Assembly: GCA_002780205.1 (NCBI GenBank)
Contig: PEVQ01000034.1
Location: forward strand, 4,979 to 12,053
Length of the DNA: 7,075 nt
Source of the DNA: Elusimicrobia bacterium CG06_land_8_20_14_3_00_38_11
GTDB lineage: Bacteria; Elusimicrobiota; UBA8919
Reading direction: 5' to 3'
A program made the position numbers and the translations under genes. This document shows positions 1-6,140 of this stretch, piece by piece (position 1 is the stretch's first letter; the number at the start of each line of letters is the position of its first letter). A model generated the notes under the pieces. The model was not told where the DNA came from, did not search any database, and saw nothing but the letters and a program-made list of their open reading frames with translations.

Positions 1-320
1 AACTTGACGCTTTTGAAAAACCAATAAAGCCCGAATCACAAATAACCAATATGCTCTGGGAAATACTTCTAAAATCCGGCTATGACCTGAACACAAAAGT
101 AGAAGAAAAGAAACTGAACGGTGTAGAAGTGTTTTCCGTCGCCGGCGGTGAAATATTTCTGGCACTCTCAAAAATAAGCGAAAAAGCGCTCAAGGAAATA
201 ACAAAACTGAAACCAAAAAAGTTTATCTGCCTTGATTCGCTATTTTCCGGCAACGACCAGTTAAAAACCAACACCGCCCTGCAAATGAAAGACGCCGGAA
301 TAGATTTCAAAACGATATGA
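1..320 (+). CDS. mod: Type III restriction-modification DNA adenine methyltransferase (Mod), C-terminal fragment
   Basis: Only the last 105 codons are present; the frame is open from base 3 to the TGA at 318-320, so the gene starts upstream of the window. The fragment ends in a block ...CLDSLFSGNDQLKTNT..., then MKDAGIDFKTI, which I recognise as the conserved C-terminus of type III Mod proteins (family form roughly LD..F.GND.LKTN...M...GI.FKT). Catalytic motifs (FxGxG and DPPY/NPPY) would lie upstream and are not visible. Mod proteins methylate adenine in an asymmetric site and also provide target recognition for the Res subunit. Its normal partner gene res begins about 5.8 kb downstream at 6111, separated by inserted genes. 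Its stop overlaps the next start as ATGA, the usual form of a coupled mod-res junction, here occupied by a foreign gene. An internal ATG at 51 is in frame but is not the true start. Confidence 0.9.
   Translation, partial: LDAFEKPIKPESQITNMLWEILLKSGYDLNTKVEEKKLNGVEVFSVAGGEIFLALSKISEKALKEITKLKPKKFICLDSLFSGNDQLKTNTALQMKDAGIDFKTI
317..320 (+). promoter_or_regulatory. ATGA stop/start overlap joining mod to the methylase gene
   Basis: The mod stop TGA (318-320) overlaps the methylase start ATG (317-319). No good Shine-Dalgarno is visible in the 20 bases upstream, only weak purine runs, so initiation probably depends on ribosomes finishing mod. The same ATGA overlap recurs at 4025-4028, where the 224-aa gene ends and a res head begins. 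The two-gene module 317-4024 is therefore bracketed by identical 4-base seams. Confidence 0.7.
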
Positions 321-3300
321 GTGAAAAATTAAAAGATATATTTAAGCATTTGGGCATGAGTACGTATAATGGATTATACATAACTGCTAATGATAAATGG
401 AAAGGAGTTTTGTCTTCGCGACTGGAATGGCTGATTGAAGAAAAATTAAAAAAACCTGCCGCTTTTTTCTGTATTGATAAAAAGCCCATTGTATTGTTCT
501 ATGATTCTCCACCAAATAAGGAAGAACTATTTAAGGCTATTTGGAACTTCAATGAATCACCGGTAGTAATTATTAATGAACCAAATGCAGTAGAGATTTT
601 TAATGGATTTGCATATTTAAAAGAAAAAAAGACGCTAGATAAACTGGAAAAAGATAGCACTAAACTTAATGCTTTTTCATATTTTGAGTTGGTAACAGGT
701 AAGACATGGCAAAAATACACAAATAAACTAAAATACCAAAATAAGGTTGATTACCATTTACTGGAAAACATTAAATCTGCCCGGAATGTACTCATAAACA
801 AGCACAATATTTCTCCTTACTTATCTAATGCTCTTATTGGGAAATGTATATTTATTCGTTACTTGATAGATCGTAAAGTAAGAATCGGGTTTCCTGGTGG
901 TAATTTGCGTAAATGGACGAAAGATGAATTCTGTAAACTTTTAGAAGATAAAAATCAGACCATCAACTTTTTGAAATATCTAAAAGACCATTTTAATGGG
1001 GAAGCCTTTCTTGTAGATGATAACAATTTCAATTTACAGAAAATTCCAAAAGATGCTTTCGGTGTTTTAAACCGACTTATGCGGGGGACACAAATAGCAA
1101 CTGGGCAGGAGTCTTTATTTGACATTTATGATTTTTCAATAATACCTGTTGAATTTATCAGCAATGTTTATGAACATTTTATTGGTAGTGAAAACCAGGC
1201 AGAAAGTGGAGCATACTATACGCCTTTATTTCTGGTTGAATATATAGTATCTGAAACTGTAGAAAAGTTTTTTGATGAAAATCCCAAAGAATATAATTGT
1301 AAGGTGCTTGACCCTGCCTGCGGCTCTGGAATCTTTTTGGTCGAAGCATTACGAAGGATTATTGAACAGTATAAAGAAATAAACAATATTACTTCTGCAA
1401 ACTCAAAAAGCTTCAAAAATATATTAAAAAAAATAGCGGAAAACAATATTTACGGAATTGACAAGGATGATAATGCAATAAATGTTGCCATATTTTCAGT
1501 GTATCTTGCTCTGCTAGATTGTTTAAAGGATCCAAAGGATATAGAAAACTTTACCTTTCCAAGTCTTAAAAATAAGAATTTTTTTGATAGTGATTTTTTT
1601 GATTTGAATGCCGATTTCAATAAAGAATTTGAGGGAATTAATTTTGATTTTATAATTGGCAATCCTCCATGGAAACGAGGCGGCGACCAAAAAGCTTTGT
1701 TTTTAGAATATATTAAAGAGAGGAAGAAAAAGGAGGGTGCTAATAATGTTTCATCGTCCTCAACAATCAGTAACAAAGAAATTGCACAGGCATTTTTACT
1801 GAGAACAAGCAATTTTTCTACTGCACATCAAACCAGATGTGCCTTGATAGTAACCAGCAAAACTTTATATAACATTAATGCTAAAGATTTTAGATCATCT
1901 TTTTTAAACAATTATTTTATTGATAAAGTTTTTGAATTGGCTCCTGTCCGTAAAGAAGTTTTTGACAAATCTAATGATAAGTCAGTTGCCCCTGCGGCAA
2001 TTTTATTTTTTCATTATGCACATGGTGAAAATACAGACAAAAATATTGTTGAACATATTGCGTTAAAACCAAACAGATTTTTTTCTTTATTTAAAATATT
2101 TACAATCCAGAGGAACGATTATAAACAGGTTACTCAGTCTCTTTTAAAGAAATATGACTGGCTATGGAAAACATTAGTTTATGGTAGTTATCTGGATTTC
2201 AATTTTATAAAAAGAATAAAAGAAGGATATAAGACTATTGCGGCTATTATATCTGATAATAATACATTTTTAGTTGGGCAAGGAATTATGGTTGGAGGTG
2301 GTGATCATAATGATGCTTCTTATTTATTAAATCAAATTTATTTAGATACCCGTAAAGATATAAAGCAATTTTATATCAATGTAAACCCTCAAAACAAATG
2401 GACCGAAAAATATATTCATAGACCTAAAAACGAAAATTTATTCAAAGCCCCTATGCTATTAATTACAGGTGGAATAAATAATAGATTTGAATCAAAATCA
2501 GCAATTTCTTATAAAGATTGCGTGTTTAAAAGCTCACTAACAGGAATAAAATTAAAATGCTCCAGAAAACTTAACATCCTTAAAACTGTTAATGGTTTAT
2601 TAAATTCTTATTTTTTTTCATATCATATATTACAAACGGGATCTTCTGCAGGCATTGAACGAGAGGAAACAGAAGATAAAGAAAAGTTTAATTTCCCATA
2701 CATAGATAATTTGGAGATAGCTGCATATGTGAAAAAGATAGAACTGATCAGCAAAAAACTGTTTAAAGAAAAGCAAAGGGTTTTAAATCCCAATATTCAG
2801 GTTATAGAGCAAGAAAAAGAACGATTAATTAAAGATTTGAATAATGAAATATTGAAAAGTTTTGATTTGAATGAGCAAGAAAAAGATCTTGTTGATTATG
2901 CAGTTACGATTACGATTCCGTTGATTATGAAACATAACGATACATTATTTACACCCATAAATTTCAACGATTCTTTTTTAAATAATTATGCAGAGGTATT
3001 TATAAACCGTTTCAAGGATTCTTTTGAAAAGCGAAAAAAAGCGTTCATTGTTCAAATAATACACAGTGATTATATAGTAGGCATGTTTTTCAAGGTAACC
3101 GATGGAGTAAAAAAAGCAGAGTCAGTGAGATGGGAGAGTAAGACCAACGAAGAATTATTAAAACTATCATTTCTTGGCTCCTCAAAAATCACAGAAAGAC
3201 TTTTCATCCAAAAAGATATTCGCGGTTTTGAAAAAGATGGGTTTTATATTGTTAAGCCGAATGAGAAAAAATTATGGCATAAAGTAATCGCATATCTTGA

Positions 3301-3361
3301 TGCGGAAGAATTTGCAGATGCTATGTTGAAAGAGGGAATTAAGGAGAAACATAATGTTTAA
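317..3361 (+). CDS. COG1002/Eco57I-like N6-adenine DNA methyltransferase
   Basis: This 1014-residue protein is an amino-methyltransferase of the large Eco57I/YeeA-like (COG1002) type. After an N-terminal region of mixed helices and strands (about 1-290), there is a YYTP entry motif at residues 300-303, the SAM-binding motif DPACGSG at 332-338 (VLDPACGSGIFLVEALRR), an acidic motif YGIDKDD from 379, and the catalytic NPPW at 449-452 (IIGNPPW). Together these are diagnostic of gamma-class N6-adenine MTases. The C-terminal half (about 600-870), with a GSSAGIERE segment, fits the target-recognition part of such enzymes. I see no PD-(D/E)XK nuclease motif, unlike single-chain type IIG enzymes of similar length, so cleavage may reside in the overlapping downstream gene. 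The start at 317 overlaps the mod stop. Base composition is clearly more AT-rich than the mod tail, with several 7-8 base A or T runs, which suggests a separate origin. Specificity cannot be predicted. A role in BREX (PglX-like) is less likely because no other BREX genes are seen. Confidence 0.9.
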   Translation: MSEKLKDIFKHLGMSTYNGLYITANDKWKGVLSSRLEWLIEEKLKKPAAFFCIDKKPIVLFYDSPPNKEELFKAIWNFNESPVVIINEPNAVEIFNGFAYLKEKKTLDKLEKDSTKLNAFSYFELVTGKTWQKYTNKLKYQNKVDYHLLENIKSARNVLINKHNISPYLSNALIGKCIFIRYLIDRKVRIGFPGGNLRKWTKDEFCKLLEDKNQTINFLKYLKDHFNGEAFLVDDNNFNLQKIPKDAFGVLNRLMRGTQIATGQESLFDIYDFSIIPVEFISNVYEHFIGSENQAESGAYYTPLFLVEYIVSETVEKFFDENPKEYNCKVLDPACGSGIFLVEALRRIIEQYKEINNITSANSKSFKNILKKIAENNIYGIDKDDNAINVAIFSVYLALLDCLKDPKDIENFTFPSLKNKNFFDSDFFDLNADFNKEFEGINFDFIIGNPPWKRGGDQKALFLEYIKERKKKEGANNVSSSSTISNKEIAQAFLLRTSNFSTAHQTRCALIVTSKTLYNINAKDFRSSFLNNYFIDKVFELAPVRKEVFDKSNDKSVAPAAILFFHYAHGENTDKNIVEHIALKPNRFFSLFKIFTIQRNDYKQVTQSLLKKYDWLWKTLVYGSYLDFNFIKRIKEGYKTIAAIISDNNTFLVGQGIMVGGGDHNDASYLLNQIYLDTRKDIKQFYINVNPQNKWTEKYIHRPKNENLFKAPMLLITGGINNRFESKSAISYKDCVFKSSLTGIKLKCSRKLNILKTVNGLLNSYFFSYHILQTGSSAGIEREETEDKEKFNFPYIDNLEIAAYVKKIELISKKLFKEKQRVLNPNIQVIEQEKERLIKDLNNEILKSFDLNEQEKDLVDYAVTITIPLIMKHNDTLFTPINFNDSFLNNYAEVFINRFKDSFEKRKKAFIVQIIHSDYIVGMFFKVTDGVKKAESVRWESKTNEELLKLSFLGSSKITERLFIQKDIRGFEKDGFYIVKPNEKKLWHKVIAYLDAEEFADAMLKEGIKEKHNV
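3341..3346 (+). promoter_or_regulatory. Ribosome binding site of the 224-aa gene
   Basis: AAGGAG lies inside the methylase 3' end, seven bases before the ATG at 3354. It fixes the start even though the gene overlaps the methylase by 8 nt, and it indicates translation coupled to the methylase. Confidence 0.75.
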
Positions 3362-4028
3362 TCGCCTTAATACTTCAGCCTTTCCACAATCCACAGATTT
3401 TTATATCGCAGAGTTTGAATATGTTCTCCAAAAGATTACGCTTTGCTACAAAATGATGATAGATGATGGAGTCAAGGTTCAGAATAGTGAAAATCTAATT
3501 AGAGATAAATTGCTCATAAATTATTTAAAAGATAACAGCATTAGGAATAAAATACATTTAACACAATATCTTTTTGATAGGGAAGTGCCGGAAGATAATT
3601 CAATCGGAAGGTGTGATATAAAGGTACAAACACAAGATACCTTTACAGATACTTCCGCTTATTTTATAATTGAATGCAAACGGCTGGATAGTCAGAATCT
3701 TAAAGGTATAACTGGCTTAAATGCCAAATATATCAGCAATGGAATTATGCGTTTTGTAAATAAACAGTATTCAACAAACAAAGGTTTATGTGGAATGATT
3801 GGTTTTGTTGTTGAAATAATGGATATTTCTGTCAATATTAATAATATAAATTATCTTTTAAAAAGTAATTTTGTTTGTTCTAATACACTAACTATATTGA
3901 CAGTAGCAAATTTTATTAAAGATTTTGATTACCAATATTATTCTGAACACAAAACCAGCAAAAGTAAAAAGCGTATAAAATTATATCATCTTATGTATGA
4001 CTTTTCTGGAAATATTAAGACCTCATGA
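3354..4028 (+). CDS. Putative PD-(D/E)XK nuclease subunit paired with the methylase
   Basis: I do not recognise a named family. This 224-residue protein carries a plausible PD-(D/E)XK nuclease signature: E46 in a helix (SENLIRDKLL), D88 in GRCDIKV, then a hydrophobic strand ending in E107-C-K109 (AYFIIECKRL). A helix with a basic patch follows (YISNGIMRF, 126-134). The spacing and strand pattern fit the restriction-endonuclease-like fold, which cuts DNA using Mg2+. The gene overlaps the methylase by 8 nt and has its own AAGGAG site, so the two are almost certainly co-expressed. I infer that this is the cleavage subunit, or a nuclease accessory, of a two-gene restriction system whose methylase lacks a visible nuclease domain. 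Its stop TGA overlaps the ATG of a res-head relic (ATGA, 4025-4028). It is smaller than most standalone restriction enzymes and has no visible helicase or recognition domain, so it may rely on the methylase for DNA targeting. Nuclease activity is moderately supported; the biological role is inferred. Confidence 0.65.
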   Translation: MFNRLNTSAFPQSTDFYIAEFEYVLQKITLCYKMMIDDGVKVQNSENLIRDKLLINYLKDNSIRNKIHLTQYLFDREVPEDNSIGRCDIKVQTQDTFTDTSAYFIIECKRLDSQNLKGITGLNAKYISNGIMRFVNKQYSTNKGLCGMIGFVVEIMDISVNINNINYLLKSNFVCSNTLTILTVANFIKDFDYQYYSEHKTSKSKKRIKLYHLMYDFSGNIKTS

Positions 4029-4066
4029 AACTACATTTTGACTCGAACCGACAGAAATTTTTTTGA
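4025..4066 (+). repeat. Res-head copy A: 13-codon relic of the res start
   Basis: A direct repeat of the res 5' end. It begins at the ATG that overlaps the upstream TGA and reads MKLHFDSNRQKFF then stop, against MKLHFDPNQQFQLD in real res. Its first 30 bases match copy B at 28 positions, and the first 18 (ATGAAACTACATTTTGAC) are shared by copies A and B and by res itself. No similarity extends upstream of the ATG. The TGA stop (4064-4066) runs directly into the Shine-Dalgarno of the YhcG-like gene. It may be an insertion scar of res, or a short leader that hands ribosomes on to the next gene. Confidence 0.85.
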
Positions 4067-4071
4067 GGTGA
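4065..4071 (+). promoter_or_regulatory. Ribosome binding site of the YhcG-like gene
   Basis: GAGGTGA is a strong Shine-Dalgarno, six bases before the ATG at 4078. It overlaps the stop codon of the res-head mini-ORF (TGAGG), an arrangement suited to termination-reinitiation coupling. Confidence 0.75.
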
Positions 4072-4077
4072 TAAAAA

Positions 4078-5097
4078 ATGAATATTGTTAAAGATGACAA
4101 TAAGTACGGTAAATTTCTAAGAGAAATAAAAGAACGGATTTACAGGTCTCAGTATGATGCGTTGAAAGTAGTAAACAAAGAGATTATTTCTCTTTACTGG
4201 GATATAGGCAGGGGCGTAGTTAAAAGACAAAAACTGTTTGGATGGGGCAAGTCGGTTGTAGAAAAACTTGCAGAAGATTTGCAAAAGGAATTCACCGGAA
4301 TACACGGTTTCTCTTCACAGAATATCTGGTATATGCGTCAATTCTACGTTGCTTACAACAACAATCCAAAACTCCAACCACTGGTTGGAGAAATTAGCTG
4401 GACGAAAAACATAATTATTATGTCCAAATGTAAAAATGATTTGGAGCGGGAGTTTTATATCAAAATGACGAAAAAATACGGTTGGTCAAAAAATGTCTTA
4501 ATCCATCAGATTGAGAACAAGTCATATGAAAAATTTCTTTTAAACCAGACGAGTTTTGATAAAACTGTTCCCGAAAAATACAAACATCAAGCAAAACTCG
4601 CAGTTAAAGACGAATATACTTTTGATTTCTTGGAATTGAGCGAAGAGCATTCGGAAAAACAGTTGGAAGTAGAATTGATTAACAATATAAGAAAGTTTCT
4701 TATTGAAATGGGCGGTTATTTTACTTTTGTCGGAAATCAATATAGAATTGAGGTTGAAGACAACGAATATTTCATAGATTTACTTTTGTACCACAGGGTT
4801 TTAAAGTGTCTTGTAGCCGTTGAACTAAAGATAGGTAGCTTTAAGCCAGAGTATGCCGGAAAGATGCAGTTTTATTTATCTGCTTTGGATGATAAATCTA
4901 AACTAAAAGACGAGAATCCCTCCATTGGTATAATACTTTGCAAGTCAAAAAAACGGACAATTGTTGAATATGCCCTAAGAAGTGTCAATAAACCTATAGG
5001 CATTGCGACATATAAGATAACCGATAAATTACCGAAGGAGTTACAGAAATATTTGCCGTCACCTAAAGAGATTTCGGAAAAATTAAAGAATATGTAA
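4078..5097 (+). CDS. YhcG/DUF1016-family PD-(D/E)XK nuclease
   Basis: This 339-residue protein matches the YhcG (DUF1016) family along its full length. The N-terminal half (about 10-170) holds the family's winged-helix-like region with the hallmarks SLYWDIGRGVV (38-48), WGKSVVEKLAEDL (56-68), FSSQNIWYMRQFY (78-90) and LVGEISWTKNI (102-112). The C-terminal half is a PD-(D/E)XK nuclease domain: a strand pair around Y222-I233, D234 in YFIDLLLYHR, E249-L-K251 in VAVELKIG, and the following helix YAGKMQFYLSAL with Q264. All expected catalytic residues are present and the length is normal, so it looks intact. Family members are frequent beside type I and other restriction genes and in defence islands; their biochemical role is poorly settled, with DNA cleavage or branched-DNA processing proposed. 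It has a strong Shine-Dalgarno and sits between two res-head copies, consistent with insertion as a single-gene cassette (4025-5103). Confidence 0.9.
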   Translation: MNIVKDDNKYGKFLREIKERIYRSQYDALKVVNKEIISLYWDIGRGVVKRQKLFGWGKSVVEKLAEDLQKEFTGIHGFSSQNIWYMRQFYVAYNNNPKLQPLVGEISWTKNIIIMSKCKNDLEREFYIKMTKKYGWSKNVLIHQIENKSYEKFLLNQTSFDKTVPEKYKHQAKLAVKDEYTFDFLELSEEHSEKQLEVELINNIRKFLIEMGGYFTFVGNQYRIEVEDNEYFIDLLLYHRVLKCLVAVELKIGSFKPEYAGKMQFYLSALDDKSKLKDENPSIGIILCKSKKRTIVEYALRSVNKPIGIATYKITDKLPKELQKYLPSPKEISEKLKNM

Positions 5098-5103
5098 ATA
5101 AAT

Positions 5104-5145
5104 ATGAAACTACATTTTGACCCGAACCGGCAGTTCCGGTTTTAA
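5104..5145 (+). repeat. Res-head copy B: 13-codon relic of the res start
   Basis: A second direct repeat of the res 5' end, six bases after the YhcG-like stop. It reads MKLHFDPNRQFRF then stop. The first 25 bases are identical to the true res start at 6111, and 28 of the first 30 match. Differences from res over the first 36 bases are all transitions (A/G or C/T). Like copy A it is exactly 13 codons plus a stop, and the stop is followed at once by a Shine-Dalgarno-like AAGGAG. No Shine-Dalgarno precedes its ATG, so translation would depend on ribosomes arriving from the YhcG-like gene. Confidence 0.88.
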
Positions 5146-5149
5146 GGAG
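5144..5149 (+). promoter_or_regulatory. AAGGAG overlapping the stop of res-head copy B
   Basis: AAGGAG overlaps the TAA (5143-5145) of the copy B mini-ORF. It is 23 bases upstream of the BRO-like ATG at 5173, too far to serve that start directly. It mirrors the stop/Shine-Dalgarno overlap seen at copy A and may be a leftover of the same arrangement. Confidence 0.4.
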
Positions 5150-5163
5150 ATATACAAAGCGTC

Positions 5164-5168
5164 GGAGG
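5164..5168 (+). promoter_or_regulatory. Ribosome binding site of the BRO/DinD-like gene
   Basis: GGAGG sits four bases before the ATG at 5173, slightly close but strong. It supports this start over later in-frame ATGs. Confidence 0.7.
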
Positions 5169-5172
5169 AAAT

Positions 5173-6000
5173 ATGACAACGACAAAAATCGCGTTGTTTA
5201 AAGGCAGAAAAATTAGGAAAACTCTTCACAAAAATGAATGGTGGTTTGTTATAGTTGATGTGGTGTCTGCATTGACAGATTCTACCCAGCCGAACGGATA
5301 CTTGAAGGATATGCGTCACCGCGACCCTGAACTGTCTAAAGGGTGGGGGCAAATTGCCACCCCCCTTGTGATTCAAACCGATGGCGGCCCTCAAAAGTTG
5401 AATTGCGCTGACACAGAAGGTATATTTCGTATTATTCAATCAATCCCTTCGCCTAAAGCTGAACCATTTAAGCGTTGGCTTGCCAAAGTGGGGTATGAAA
5501 GAATCCAGGAAATAGAGAATCCGGAATTGGCAACCAAACGCACACGGGTGCTGTATAAACTTAAAGGATATTCTAATGATTGGATAGAAAAAAGAATGCG
5601 CGGTATTGCTATCCGTGAAGAATTAACGGATGAATGGCAGAAACGCGGTGCAAAAGAAGAAAGAAATTATGAAATTTTAACGGCAGAAATTTCTAAAGCT
5701 ACTTTCGGTATAACTCCAAGCCAATATAAAATGATTAAAAAGCTTAAACGCGAAAACTTGCGCGACCATATGGATGATTTTGAATTAATATTCACTATGC
5801 TGGGGGAACGTTCTACGACTGAAATTCATCGCACCGAAGATTCTAAAGGAATGGGCAAATTAAAATCTGACGCAATCGCCGGAGGCAATATCGCAGGGAA
5901 TGCCAGAAAGCAACTTGAAAAACGGATTGGCAGGTCTATTGTTTCAAGAAATAATTATTTGAAAAAGGCAGAGGGAATAAAAAAACTGCCTGAAAAATAA
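5173..6000 (+). CDS. BRO-N domain protein with DinD-like C-terminus
   Basis: The N-terminal ~105 residues fit the BRO-N fold, a DNA-binding domain of phage antirepressors and baculovirus BRO proteins: a start ALFKGRKIRK, then EWWFVIVDVVSALTDS (22-37) and NGYLKDMRHRDPEL, ending in the typical IPSPKAEPFKRWLA (91-104). The middle (about 125-210) is charged and helical. The C-terminus has GGNIAGNARKQLEKRIGRSIVSRNNYL (237-263), resembling the tail of BRO/DinD-type proteins (DNA damage-inducible protein D). At 275 residues it looks complete. The family is common on prophages and also inside restriction-modification operons next to hsd genes. Here it could regulate the operon, sense phage or DNA damage, or act on recombination; none of this is proven by the sequence. 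It has its own Shine-Dalgarno and lies between res-head copies B and C. GC content appears higher than in the methylase gene, suggesting separate acquisition. Confidence 0.85.
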   Translation: MTTTKIALFKGRKIRKTLHKNEWWFVIVDVVSALTDSTQPNGYLKDMRHRDPELSKGWGQIATPLVIQTDGGPQKLNCADTEGIFRIIQSIPSPKAEPFKRWLAKVGYERIQEIENPELATKRTRVLYKLKGYSNDWIEKRMRGIAIREELTDEWQKRGAKEERNYEILTAEISKATFGITPSQYKMIKKLKRENLRDHMDDFELIFTMLGERSTTEIHRTEDSKGMGKLKSDAIAGGNIAGNARKQLEKRIGRSIVSRNNYLKKAEGIKKLPEK

Positions 6001-6006
6001 GTATTT

Positions 6007-6102
6007 ATGAAACTACAGGAAAAGGAACAGAATATATTATTGATCAAAGGGGACATAAAGGGGACAAAGGGGACAAAAAGAGGACAGATGGAACGGATAT
6101 AA
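6007..6102 (+). CDS. 31-codon mini-ORF starting with a partial res head (copy C)
   Basis: The ORF begins ATGAAACTACA, identical to the first 11 bases of res, then diverges (MKLQEKEQNILL...). It starts six bases after the BRO-like stop, the same spacing as copy B from its upstream gene, and ends with TAA at 6100-6102, eight bases before the res ATG. The second half encodes a KGD/KGT-rich stretch from the GGGGACA repeats. No Shine-Dalgarno precedes its start. A functional protein is doubtful. It more likely represents a res head broken by insertion of the repeat segment, possibly still translated as a link that delivers ribosomes to res. Confidence 0.45.
   Translation: MKLQEKEQNILLIKGDIKGTKGTKRGQMERI
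6049..6086 (+). repeat. Four spaced GGGGACA-like units
   Basis: GGGGACA occurs at 6049-6055, 6060-6066 and 6069-6075, with a degenerate GAGGACA at 6080-6086. Start-to-start spacings are 11, 9 and 11 bases, and A-rich bases separate the units. The array lies directly upstream of res. It could be a remnant of a dispersed repeat of the type I associate with REP/RAYT transposases in environmental bacteria (from memory, untested), or a protein-binding array. No transposase gene is present in the window. Confidence 0.6.
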
Positions 6103-6110
6103 GATAACTT

Positions 6111-6140
6111 ATGAAACTACATTTTGACCCGAACCAGCAA
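6111..6140 (+). repeat. Res-head copy D: the functional res start
   Basis: This is the original of the repeat family: the first ten codons of res, of which copies lie at 4025, 5104 and (partially) 6007. Only here does the frame continue into an intact helicase. There is no convincing Shine-Dalgarno in the preceding 15 bases; the nearest upstream signal is the stop of the mini-ORF at 6100-6102, which suggests that res is translated by coupling. Confidence 0.85.

Noticed and set aside
1450..1812. 120-codon open frame on the minus strand
   Set aside because: Antisense to the catalytic region of the methylase, which includes the NPPW motif; a shadow frame.
2611..2618. T8 tract as a phase-variation site in the methylase (also A8 at 1426-1433)
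   Set aside because: Such runs are common in this AT-rich gene and the frame is intact. There is no sign of length variation from one sequence.
2927..2946. ATGAAACATAACGATACATT resembling a further res head
   Set aside because: It shares only the first seven bases in register. It lies inside the methylase coding sequence, in the methylase frame, and not at a gene boundary; chance similarity.
5341..5365. G-rich/C-rich imperfect inverted repeat that could be a terminator-like hairpin
   Set aside because: It is inside the BRO-like coding region, has mismatches and no following T run, so it is unlikely to be a terminator.
5110..5439. 109-codon open frame on the minus strand
   Set aside because: Antisense to the well-supported BRO-like gene and the res-head repeat; treated as a shadow.
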